Shown piece after piece: positions 34,864 through 45,314 of a DNA stretch of 64,000 bases. The notes below the pieces were generated by a model that worked only from the letters and a program-made list of their open reading frames with translations, had not been told where the DNA came from and made no database searches. Origin of the DNA: Marasmius tenuissimus. Its lineage: Eukaryota > Basidiomycota > Agaricomycetes > Agaricales > Marasmiaceae. Numbering within the stretch: the stretch's first letter is position 1; the number at the start of each line of letters is the position of its first letter. The stretch spans positions 1,116,001-1,180,000 of the forward strand of contig JAQOTA010000071.1 in assembly GCA_029532415.1 (NCBI GenBank). Direction: 5' to 3'. The translations under genes were made by a program, and so were the position numbers.

Positions 34864-36991
34864 CTAATCTTCGGCTTCCCCAGCAACGATCACGTCGTCT
34901 GTGCGATCGAAATAAGAGTCTAGCGTGCACACACGAGGCGATAGTAACGTACCTATCTTCAACACTGCCCGAACCAGTTGAGTCGCAAGCAGGTATTGCT
35001 GCCTCTTCGAGATCAGAGGGTCGTACACGAATTGTTTCTTCATGTCGTTCTCTCCTCTGCCGTTGCAATCAATGCCTAACCGTGAGTTGCCCTCGTTGAT
35101 CTGCCGGCTCTTGACCTCTGCAAGGGTCTCAATGGGCGAAAGCCCACTGTTCTCTGCGAGGGCTAACGGAACAGCATCGAGAGCAGAGGCGAAAGCACGC
35201 ATAGCATATTGCTCTATTGACGGGATCTGTATTACATGGGGTCAATAGCAGAGCAACGGGACGCAGGACCCAAAAACATACCTCGTCAGCGGCTTTGGAG
35301 ACAGCAATTGAAGAGCTGATGTCAGCGGCACCACCGCCATACACCACACGGTTGTCCACAACAAGGTTCCGGACGACACAAATGGCGTCGTGAAGGGCTC
35401 GCTTCGCCTCGTCGACGATCTTTCGGTAACAGATAATCAGAATGGGGCTTCAAAGCCAGAGAGGTGCAACTACGCACCATCTTGTTGCTTCCGCGAACGA
35501 AAATGGTCACTGCCCTAGTGTTTGCGCACTCTTCGATAACCAACATCTTGTCTCTTGTGGTACCGAAAGTAACCTCCCGCACAACCCCGGCCTTGCCCAA
35601 CTTTGCAGGTGTGAGGTCCTCGAATCGAGGCACGATGCGACCTTGGGTTGCTATCGCAATAAGCTGTAGAGAAGCGCGACATAAGCGAGAATCATGAGGA
35701 GAAATGAGATTCTTCATACCTCGATTTCGGGACCACCAACCCACCGAACCGCAGGTAAGTCGTTCTGCATGAGCAGATGATTCGCCTCATCGTCGAAACC
35801 CCACTGACATATAACAAGGTTGGCCCCAGTATCTTTGACCTTCTTGATCATATCTGTGAACTTCTCCTTCTCGTATTCCCTGAGTTTCTTGTACTCCTCC
35901 ACACTGGTGATATCAAGATGATGTTTGGTCTTCGGTCTCGGAGGTTCGAACGGACAGGTGAGAATAGCCAGACGAGCGTCTTTTACCGAGCTGGGCATTT
36001 GAGGGTGGGACATATCTTTGTCGATGAGGACACCCTTGATCAACATCGTGTCCGCCAAAGAACCACCAACTTTTCCTTCCACCTTGATCAAGTCGAAGGG
36101 AACATCGCGACGTTCGAGATCGGCAACTTGTAAGACTGCGTCGACTGCGATTTGAGCGAATTGTTGATGCTCTTTCGATACTCTGTAGGTGGATAAAAAA
36201 AAGTTTCAACTCGTGCTCATGATCCTACAGGGACTGTCCTCCTTACATCTTGCTGCCCAAACTTGTCATGGCAGTCTTCAAGAGGTTTCCAGTCTCGCTT
36301 TTCGAGAATTCAACCCGATCTGAAATTCGATCGAGTTCTTCGACTGCAACTGCACAAGCACGGTCGAATCCATCAGCAATTCGAATGGGATGGATTCCTC
36401 TGTCGAGAAGGGCTTCGCTTTGTTCCAAAAGGGCACCAGCAAGAACTAGAAAAGGATATATTTGAGAGAAGGCGTTTGAGCAGTTGACCGACACGACGAA
36501 CCAACAACACCAGTTGTTCCATCCCCAATCTCATCGTCCTGACTTTTTGAGAGCTGAACAAGAAGCTTTGCTATTTGATGCTCAACTTCCATCTGCCCCA
36601 ATATCGTCGCGCCATCGTTCGTAACCGTGATTTCACCATCGGGAGAGATGAGAATTTTATCGAGTCCTAAAATTTGGCAAGTGTTCAATGCTAATCCTCG
36701 ATGAACAGATCTGGTATGAACAACCTCTGGGTCCAAGTGATGTTCGAATGATATTGGCTACCGTCCTTGCTGCGAGAATATGCGACTGGATGCCTGTCAG
36801 CCAGAGTAACGGATAGAATGGAACTGATTACTGACCTTGATTGCCTCCACGCCATGCGATCTAGTTTTCCTAGCTTGTTCTCGGACAATAATAAACGGTC
36901 TTCCATACTAGAGAAGATATGAGTGCCATACTATCCAATTTCTGTGGAAAATTACCTCGTCAGTTGTGTACACGGCCTGAGGTTCAGCCAT
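34864..36991 (-). CDS. CCT5: T-complex chaperonin subunit epsilon
   Basis: One of eight subunits of the cytosolic CCT/TRiC ring that folds actin and tubulin. Start ATG at 36991 ([12 protein letters not shown]), then a short exon ([19 protein letters not shown]), stop at 34864; about nine exons. Signatures: [31 protein letters not shown], the ATP-binding [44 protein letters not shown], and [19 protein letters not shown]. The C-terminal exon gives [13 protein letters not shown]. The epsilon assignment rests on the [16 protein letters not shown] and [16 protein letters not shown] blocks. Confidence 0.93.
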
Positions 36992-37169
36992 TTTTGAAGA
37001 TACAAGGAACGCGTCGGTCGCGAAATCTGAAAAGGGTTGTGTGGGTGAATGAATGAAAGTGTGACTCGTAACAGCAGTCACGCCCTTTCCCCCTTGCCCT
37101 CACTTTGCTACGAAACGAAATTAAAGAAACCTCGACCCTTTCTTTTCTTACGACTTGCGATAGATCATA

Positions 37170-38518
37170 ATGGAATCGGAAATCGACGGATGGATTGAGC
37201 AGCTTTCCCAGTGCAAGCAGCTATCGGAGGCAGATGTAAAACGGCTTTGCGAAAAGGTGTGCTATCCCCAATTCGTACTGTTGTTGGGCTGGTGGTTCGA
37301 TAATCATTCATCTTACTCCTGCGATGCTCATAGACGAGGGAGATTCTGATGGAGGAGTCAAATGTACAACCAGTGAGATGTCCGGTCACTGTCTGCGGTG
37401 ATATACACGGCCAATTCGTGCGTCAATGCCCCATTTTCGTTATCTGTCATCCCCAGACCTGATTGACTTGCGCAGCACGACCTCTCAGAACTGTTCCGTA
37501 TTGGAGGAAACTCACCAGACACGAATTACCTATTCATGGGGGACTATGTAGATCGTGGATACTACTCCGTTGAGACTGTGACCCTGCTGGTGGCCATGAA
37601 GCTGCGATTCCGCGACAGAGTCACCATCTTGCGGGGGAATCACGAGTCGAGGCAGATCACTCAAGTTTATGGGTTTTACGATGAATGCTTGCGAAAATAC
37701 GGGAATGCCAACGTCTGGCGATTCTTCACCGATCTCTTCGATTATCTCCCCCTCACAGCTCTGATTGACAATCAGGTGTGTTTTCCTGCCAGCTCATTGT
37801 GCTCTTGCATCGCTCTTTGCGATGTCCGGTCTCATTCTTCATCCAGTCTTTTGTCATTTGGCAGTGGCGTGCTTGGCTGACGTTGCTCTTTTTTAGATAT
37901 TCTGCTTACATGGCGGTCTCTCCCCTTCCATTGATACCCTAGACCACGTTCGCTCAATTGACCGAGTGCAAGAAGTACCTCATGAGGGTCCTATGTGTGA
38001 CCTTCTCTGGTCAGACCCAGACGATCGGTGTGGATGGGGTATTTCTCCTCGTGGCGCGGGTTACACCTTCGGACAAGATATATCTGAAGCATTCAACCAC
38101 AACAACGGGCTGACCCTCGTTGCCCGAGCTCATCAGTTGGTAATGGAAGGTACGTTCGACCGCTGCCTTGTTTTTTCTGCACCCGAATTAATTCCGATTC
38201 GGCATAGGTTATAGCTGGGGGCAAGACAGGAATGTGGTAACAATCTTCAGTGCACCGAACTATTGTTATAGATGCGGCAATCAAGCAGCAATCATGGAGA
38301 TAGATGAAAAGTTATCTTACAGCTTGTAAGTCTACCTTTCTTTCCATGTTTTGTCGCATGACCTCACGGATTGTTTCCCGTCGCAGCCTCCAATTCGACC
38401 CTGCTCCAAGAGCAGGAGAACCTCTCGTTTCGAGGCGTGTACCGGATTACTTCCTCGTGAGTGGCTATACTATAGGCGCCTACATCATATCTGATAAATA
38501 TCTTTTCTCGTCCAGTGA
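37170..38518 (+). CDS. Protein phosphatase 2A catalytic subunit
   Basis: Ser/Thr phosphatase catalytic subunit of about 307 residues. Exons: 37170-37256, 37334-37417, 37476-37775, 37897-38149, 38208-38325, 38387-38456 and 38516-38518. All phosphatase motifs are present: [65 protein letters not shown] and [15 protein letters not shown]. The conserved end PDYFL is followed directly by an intron (38457-38515), and the last exon is just the TGA stop. The residue usually Thr before PDYFL is Val here. Near-complete identity to fungal and animal PP2A-C distinguishes it from PP4 and PP6. Confidence 0.95.
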
Positions 38519-39234
38519 TTACATTCCTTTACAAGAATATAATACGCATTTTCTCTGACTGCCCCTTTGAGAGAGACCTACCCCGAGAACCCAATCCTCC
38601 ATGCATACGAATCACGGACGCCGTCAAAGCACGCTTCAGACCGAGTCTCCCAGTCCCATCCTTGTCCCTAGTCGTTATCCGAGTGCACACCAAGATTTAG
38701 ACTCAATCGCCCTCCATCCTCGTGTCGACCCTCTGTGTAAGTACGTCTAAAAATAATTGTAACTACTAGCAGTCCAAGAGGCTTTGTTTATATGTTATTT
38801 GGCGGTTATCCCCCATCGCACGTTATGGTTTTTCTTTTCCGTTAACCCTACCTTTCCTCCGTTTTGCTTTGACTGTGCAACTGGACATGCGTAGGCTCGG
38901 AAGGATACGAACAATCAGCAATCATACAAACCCGCCTCGGAGGTACCGACTGTATGCTTACTCGCGCGGAGGGCTTCATTGCTTATGCCACTTTGATCAC
39001 GGTGGTGTCACTCTAGTCTACCTCAACTAAGAGACAAAAGCTCCACGGTTATTCACCGGGCTTGCTGGATGCGCAGTAGCCAAGTGCTACGGCCTCCAAA
39101 CTTCCAAGTCACACCACTGAAAACGGGAGAGTTGCGAGTCGGCAATTGAATAAGGTAAGTAGTATGAACCTAATGTACACAGTGGGTTGATTGTTTGCAT
39201 GCATAATCCGAATGAAATTGGGACAGAAAGCAAC
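38519..39234. other. Intergenic between convergent genes
   Basis: About 0.7 kb of 3' flanks of PP2A and the LEA-like gene. No open frame of note; nothing recognised. Confidence 0.5.
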
Positions 39235-40095
39235 TCAAAATTCCCCCCGGTCGGCTTTCACCTAAAATAAGGTTCAGCACCACGCGCTTAGATCGCAAAA
39301 CTCGAGAGACTTACACTCTCTTCACTGGCTGTGGCGCCTGGCGCCTTCTTCACCACCTCCGTGGTTTTCTCGTGGACAGTCCTCTTGACCAATGTCTCCG
39401 TGTCTTCTGCCTTGCCCTCCGCAGTCCCCAACGGGCCGGCTACCTCGTCGCGAGCGACACCCAAAGGTCCCTCGACCTCATCCCGCGCGTTGGTGGCGCT
39501 GGTGTGCACACGGTCGTCGGGACTGTGCCGGGTGAGGATGTACTCTACGGTTTCATCCTGTGTGGGACCGCCAACCGAGCGGTCTGCCTGTTTGCGGAAA
39601 CGAAAATGATTCCGAGGGTCAGTTGACGTATGGGAGCATGCATTAGGCGGTAACGAGGACCTTAACAGAAGCTTCAGAGGAGGATGCGAGAGTTTCGTTC
39701 CATCCTGGTGCGTCCTTGTGGGGAGTGGATGTCTTGTGCTGAGTTCGGCTGAGATTGCGTTGCTTCTCTTGTTCGAGAACCTACCAGAGGTGTCAGAAAC
39801 GTGTAAGCCTCGCGGGGACGGTCCAGTGCGACGCACCTCTGGATCGTTCTCATGCACCGTGCTGCGTGCGCATGTGGGTCGTGAGTCTAATGCAAGGTAA
39901 GGAGATCATGGAGTGAAACCAGACCTGGAAAGCCATCTACCAAATTAATGACATCTAATTCGAGATACTTCGAGAGAGAGAACGAACGAACCTGGTAGAG
40001 TTCCATCTGCCTACTGCTGAACGGGCAACGCTCTGGTGCTTCATCGACATCGCAGCTCGGGATGCCCTGGAAAGGGAAAGGACGTTCTTCATCAT
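39235..40095 (-). CDS. Mitochondrial LEA-like small protein
   Basis: Five exons on the minus strand: 40095-39992, 39861-39837 (25 nt), 39780-39661, 39587-39315 and 39261-39235, coding for 182 residues. The N-terminus (MMKNVLSLSRASRAAMSMKH) is a clear mitochondrial presequence. The core HENDPEVLEQEKQRNLS, HKDAPGWNETLASSSEASVK and TVEYILTRHS resembles a conserved group of small hydrophilic fungal mitochondrial proteins. A repeat-like acidic segment follows (DEVEGPLGVARDEVAGPLG), and the end is VKADRGEF. Function is unknown; LEA-type stress protection is only inferred. TATAAAT at 40200-40206 (minus) stands about 105 nt upstream. Confidence 0.82.
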
Positions 40096-40199
40096 CGTGG
40101 TGGTAGAAAGGGAAAAGCAGGGATTGGATAGGGTAGACACGCGTGAAACTTTTTGGGTGATTGGGTGGCAGGTGACCTCATTCCTTCCCTGGCATCCTA

Positions 40200-40206
40200 A
40201 TTTATA
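40200..40206 (-). promoter_or_regulatory. TATA box of the LEA-like gene
   Basis: TATAAAT on the minus strand, about 105 nt upstream of the ATG at 40095 and outside the neighbouring transposon. Confidence 0.4.
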
Positions 40207-40410
40207 CCGGATGTCGACGGGGCAGGCTGAGGAGGAGGTGGATATACATGACGTCAGTCGATGTGTAGTCATCATCGAAAATACTTACACGCGGCTCGGG
40301 AGGCCTCGGGTTAGGGTAGATGGCGCCGGGGTTAGGGTCAGGATTTCAGCCGCCAGTCAACGACGAGCGTCACCCATCATGATGTCCTCACGGCCTACAG
40401 GGATCCATAT

Positions 40411-41200
40411 CACTGCAGGCAGTACCGATTTTTGCGTCCGTAAATTGTGGTGCAAACGGCTGCGTAAATAGAAACATTTTGCCATGGATTCTTGGAGGAC
40501 AAAACAAGTACATTTCCGAGTGAAAATGTGATGGTAAATGAATGATTTTCACGCATGCATATTTCGCCGAAAAAATCAGCTCAAAAGGGTATTTTTTCCG
40601 AGTGAAAAACCTCGGCCTTTTAGCCGGCTTTTACGCCAGTGAAAGAAGCCGCAAAACTGTGTGTTTTTCGGCCGTAAATCTGTCCGTAAATGTATTCGCT
40701 AACAGTACTGATTTTCCTGAGAAAAAAAAATTCTTTTATGCTTGAGAAAGACCTTGTTTTACGAGCGTAAATGTCAGTGGCAACTCAACGTGAGGTAGCT
40801 GGGAGCTCTTATAGCCTTTAAAATGAGTGGGCATTGACATTTACATTCGTAAAACAAGGTGAACCTCAAGCGCAAAAGAAAGACTTTCCCTCGGAAAAAT
40901 CAGCACTGTTAGCGAATACATTTACGGACAGATTTACGACCGAAAAACACACAGTTTTGCGGCTTCTTTCACTGGCGTAAAAGCCGGCTAAAAGGCCGAG
41001 GTTTTTCACTCGGAAAAAATACCCTTTTGAGCTGATTTTTTCGGCGAAATATGCATGCGTGAAAATCATTCATTTACCATCACATTTTCACTCGGAAATG
41101 TACTTGTTTTGTCCTCCAAGAATCCATGGCAAAATGTTTCTATTTACGCAGCCGTTTGCACCACAATTTACGGACGCAAAAATCGGTACTGCCTGCAGTG
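40411..41200. mobile_element. 790-bp foldback CACTA-like element
   Basis: Two arms of exactly 366 bp (40411-40776 and 40835-41200) are inverted copies of each other around a 58-bp centre. The outer parts look identical and mismatches cluster in the inner part. Ends are CACTGCAGGCAGTACC and its complement, and TAT flanks both sides (40408-40410 and 41201-41203). CACTG ends plus a 3-bp duplication point to the CACTA superfamily. The motif CGTAAAT recurs in each arm (near 40438, 40464, 40673, 40683 and 40764 on the left), as expected for subterminal transposase-binding repeats. There is no coding capacity. It sits in the shared promoter region of two divergent genes, ending 63 bp before the hydrolase ATG. 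Confidence 0.85.
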
Positions 41201-41263
41201 TATGGCCCTCGACAGCCCAAATGGGCGCTCGGCAACATAGTCATACAATTCTATCTTCCCTCC

Positions 41264-42960
41264 ATGGTCCTTTGTTGCGGTTCTCGAAGAGACAAGACTG
41301 TTGTACACTTTAGCTCGGATCCTGTCAAGCTTCCTACCAGTCTAGCCAATGCTGCTTCTCTAAAAGAACTCGTGAAGACCAGGTGTCCAAGTCTATTCAC
41401 GGATTTCGAGACGAAGTGGTGGCTAAACAGGTGTGTTTCTATCTGTGTTATATTGCCAACCATCGCTAATAGTGTCGACCTCAAGTGGCCATGTCCAGAC
41501 TATCTACTCGGTCTTCGCCGACCTCACCAAAACAGACCAAGTTCGCTATCGCAGACAATACCTCTGTCTAGCAGATGGAGGAACTCTGTGAGCTGGATCT
41601 ATATCTCGAGACGGAACTGTACTGAGCTCTACATACGCAGAGGCCTGGACTTTGCTCCAATCGACGACCAACCGCCCGACGAGACCCCCATAATCGTAGT
41701 GTCGCACGGGTTAACAGGAAGTGAGGTCGGACTTCTTGGAGACTTGTATGAGACCTAAGACTCCTGCAGACTCCGACGAACCCTACGTCAAAGCAATCGT
41801 CTCTCGAGCAATCACTCCTGTCGCACGTGGAGGATTGGGATATCGAGCTGTTGTGGTTCATCATCGCGGTTGTACGTTTTCCGTGTAACGCAAATATCTT
41901 TGTATCCTGCTAACGTTGAATCGGCGTAGGTGGTGGAACCCCCATAACCTCTCAACGATTCTACATGGCTGGAGAAACCGAAGACCTTCGACAGGCACTG
42001 GCGTATCTCTCGTACAAATATCCCCGCGCACCACTACACGGACTCGGCTTCTCACTCGGTGCAAATATGATAACCAGATATGTTGCACAGGAAGGAACGA
42101 AGAGTAGACTTTGGTCGGCTTGTGTATTGGCGAATGTGCGACTGCAAACTCTCCCACCCTTTCGGTGATTGCTCACTAGAACTCGCAGCCCTGGGACTTC
42201 AACGCAAACTCCGTCGCGTATGTCTCAAGCACCCTTGTCCCTCGAGGACGCCACGGTTTAACTCACCTCACTCCGTAGCTTGAACTCAACCTATCACGGA
42301 TACTACGTCTACAACCGCGCTCTTGGCCACAACACCAAAACTCTCGTCACACGACATCTTACAGCTCTCACAACACCCGACCCCACCCATCCCATGGCCA
42401 CCTACGCCCAGCGTCTCATGTCCCTCCCCAAACCGACATTAACAGAATACGACGACGCATTCTCCAGGTTCGTCGGCGGGCGGGAAGCATGGGAGTCAGA
42501 ACGAAAAGATGAAGACTATTATCCTTTCGAAAGCGTGGCGAAGTTCTACGACCATGTTTCGAGTCACCATCTTATGCACAAGGTGAAAGTCCCGCTGCTG
42601 GGAATCAACGCGAAAGACGACCCGATAGTTCAGCACATTCCGACAATGGGAGATGGAGGTAAGGACGAGGAGAGTCCGTGTACTGTGATGGCTATTACCT
42701 CAGGAGGAGGTCATCTAGGATGGTTTACGGACGGATCCGGAGATAGGTGGACGACTGGACCTGTTTTGGAGTGGTTCAAGATGGTGGTCGAGGACATACG
42801 ATGGGAACGACTCAACATTGAGAGAGGGGCGCGGGTATACGTTGACGGCGAAGGTTTCATTCGTGAAGAGGGAAGACTTTTACTGGGATGCAAGGAGGTC
42901 GAGGGAGGTGGAGTAGTGGACGGAAACGACGGTGAGAAGGCAGTCTTGCGTGGGCTGTAG
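41264..42960 (+). CDS. Alpha/beta hydrolase, ABHD1/3-Eht1 type
   Basis: Membrane-associated serine hydrolase related to yeast Eht1/Eeb1/Ymr210w and animal ABHD1/3, acting on medium-chain acyl esters or phospholipids. Start ATG at 41264 (MVLCCGSRRDKTVVHF); about seven exons. Blocks: WWLNSGHVQTIYSVFADLTK, LADGGTLGLDFAP, IIVVSHGLTG, HHRGCGGTPITSQRFYMAGE, the nucleophile elbow LGFSLGANM, Asp in NAKDDP and His in SGGGHLGWF. The donor GTATGT at about 42218 joins NANSVA to LNSTYHGYYVYN. A transposon lies immediately upstream, so the native promoter may be displaced. Confidence 0.9.
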
Positions 42961-43010
42961 ACGTGTATATTACAAGCCGATACATCTTGATATTACATTT
43001 ACAAAGATCT

Positions 43011-43642
43011 CTACGAGCTGAAGAATTGACCTTTCTTCTTTCTTGGTCGGGGTATCCAATCCGTGAATTGAGGTATAATAACCTGGTACGACACCAGCAC
43101 TTTCAGGAGGTTATGCATCAACACGTATAGGATAAACGCACCGCTTGAGCCCATCGGGGGCTGCGTTTGAGTTCCTTCTCCAACAATTGTAGATTGTATA
43201 GGTTTGCTTTGAATGCCACGTCCAAAAACTCCCCTATGATCACTACTTAGAAACAATGAACTTGACTGGGCAACAAAATCTTCACCTATGAAGGGTATCA
43301 ACCCTACAAACGCGTCAACCACGAGGTAGACGATCTATGGAACAGGAGGGAATAGGCTTGTAAACACATTGCGATCAAGTTGTTTACACGTTGTGTACGT
43401 ACCATCATTCCGATGACATTTGGAGGTAGGCCAAACAACATGCTCAAGGCAACCTGATACATTCCCAAGAGCAGTCCAATGATATCTCCAACCGCAGGTA
43501 TGACTGCACCAATGACCGAGTCGAGACCGAATTGCATTTCGCGCGGGAGAGAGGCAAGGAACGGGAAGGCAGGTATGAGCCATTCAGACGAGGCGTCGAG
43601 GAGGTACGCGACTGTTCTGACTGCCAATTGTTCAAAGTCCAT
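43011..43642 (-). CDS. DUF4112 membrane protein
   Basis: ATG at 43642 (MDFEQLAVRTVAYLLD), four exons, stop at 43011. The family pattern is visible as GLDSVIGAVIPAVGDIIGLL, then VVDAFVGLIPFIGEFLDVAF and KANLYNLQLLEKELKRSP, each repeat forming a Gly-rich membrane-inserted helix pair. The last exon gives VIIPQFTDWIPRPRKKKGQF. Introns include one of 51 nt (donor GTGAAG) that restores IGEFLDVAF. Members are predicted integral membrane proteins of unknown function. It is convergent with the hydrolase gene. Confidence 0.85.
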
Positions 43643-44627
43643 GAAACTCTGGCTATGAAAGTATAATCAATCCCATTCACTTACTATGATTGTATAGATC
43701 TTGAGCCTGTAGGAATAGATTCTCAATGGACACCAAAAGCGAGAAACAACTTGACCAACCTCTAAAGGAGATCTGGCTGGTTGAAAAAGCAAGTCAGCTC
43801 AATTTATCCTAGAGAAGGTGTTTGAACGCACGTTTTCTGTATTTACAAGTCCATCTAGGACGAAAATCGGGGGTCGTATTGGTGGAACTCATGATGGAGG
43901 ACGACAAGGGGTGATACTGCGCACGGGACACACAATGACGTCGAAGGTACTGTGAGCGCTACTCCGAAATGTCCGACCGGCGATATTCCAATAATGGATT
44001 GTTGTCGGATGTTGTGCCAAATTCCGGGCCACTTCATATACGAACCTATACGAACCAAGATAAAACAGGCTTCGCCATACAGCTTTTCTGGCCTCTAGGT
44101 CCTGAAATGCCAAATCTCAACGCCTACATTTGGCGACCGACGATCAACAGAACTCAGATACCACCTCCAAATTGCCACGCAGCCCCAGGTTTGGCTCAGT
44201 TATATCTGAACATCCCGCACAGAACGGGACCTCGAGCTCGCAATTGGCTTGTTGTTAACTATAGATCGCGGGATTGACAAATTGTGAGCAGGAGGAGGTA
44301 TCATTAATGAGCCGGACAACATTGAACAGATAGAGACTCCTTATACCTTATACTTCTATAACAAGCTTCCCTTAACTGGATCTTACGGTTTACTGGCAGT
44401 AATCTGTGGCACTAGGCAATCATGGCACAGTCCGCCTCGAATTGGCGCATGCTCGTACCAATGGAGCGTCCGAGAAACGTTCAGGTCCAGTAAACACGGT
44501 ACCTGGCTATTAATTATTTCACCAATCCACATGTCTGTTTTGTTCAAGCATTTTTCCTCGAGGTATAGGGTCAATGGACCCAGATGAGCAGAGATGAGCC
44601 CGTCCGCCCAACACCCTGGTTCTTTAT
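43643..44627. other. Intergenic, nothing confident
   Basis: About 1 kb. One ATG-initiated frame of 102 codons (43969-44277, +) overlaps a comparable minus-strand frame; neither resembles a known family and no splice extension was found. Confidence 0.45.
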
Positions 44628-45110
44628 TCAATCCATTTTCGTTCCTGCAGAGTCGAGGGGCACTACGGTTGTTTCTGAGTGCCTGAAAGTTCGCAAGCCG
44701 GTGCGAACGATCCTCAGCTGAGATCTACAATTAGGGTCGGGACAGGCAATGATGGCGTCGGTCGACATCCAGTCGTTGGGATGTGTAACTCGTTGTTTTG
44801 CAGCCAATAGCGGAAGGACGGCTCCTGTAGTAACTTGTTCGAGTTATGCGAGGCTCGGGATGAGGTATCGCTTACCGAGGGAATAAATGGAGAACCCGAC
44901 TCCGTTTGGCAAGTGCAGCATCTCACCTTCCAAGGTGAAATAGTCGCCTTCCTTCGCCCCACACATGATTCTTTGTCCAGGAGGACAGATGACCTCAACT
45001 CGAAGGTCATACAGCTGGAAGGATTCGTCTGTCGAAGTTGATAGATGCATGGAACCTTGGTGGCTCATGATGGTTTGTCGGGACGGTGACTGAACCTTCT
45101 TGTCGAACAT
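44628..45110 (-). CDS. TIGR04076-family protein
   Basis: ATG at 45110 (MFDKKVQSPSRQ), one clear intron, stop at 44628; about 140 residues. The family pattern is strong: RVEVICPPG, CGAKEGDYFTLEGEMLHLP, GFSIYSLGAVLPLLAAKQR, THPNDWMSTDAIIACPDPNC and RTGLRTFRHSETTVVPLD. Several conserved Cys and His/Trp residues suggest metal or Fe-S binding, but no function is established. It lies 204 bp downstream of, and on the same strand as, an aldo/keto reductase gene. Confidence 0.82.
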
Positions 45111-45314
45111 TGTTGAGTAGCTGAATAATGATCACGCGTCACTAGTCAATGCTATCGTCCCTATAGTAGGTACATAGATATCAGAAACGGGTTTGGGATA
45201 CCCGAGGAAATAACTTCCGGTAAACAATTAAGAAAGCATGATAAATCATAAGGTATGGTCTTTAGAGGGAAGAGGTAAGCATAAAGGGGTCACCGGGCAG
45301 TACACCAATGGGTC

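Noticed and set aside
39331..39626. Plus-strand frames of 84-92 codons
   Set aside because: Antisense to the well-supported LEA-like gene.
40542..41069. Two near-identical 67-codon open frames on opposite strands
   Set aside because: They are the two arms of the foldback transposon read in each direction; lack of codon-type bias and the mirror symmetry argue against coding.
43889..44277. Overlapping frames on both strands in a 1-kb gap
   Set aside because: Neither shows family similarity or consistent exon borders; one lacks an ATG.
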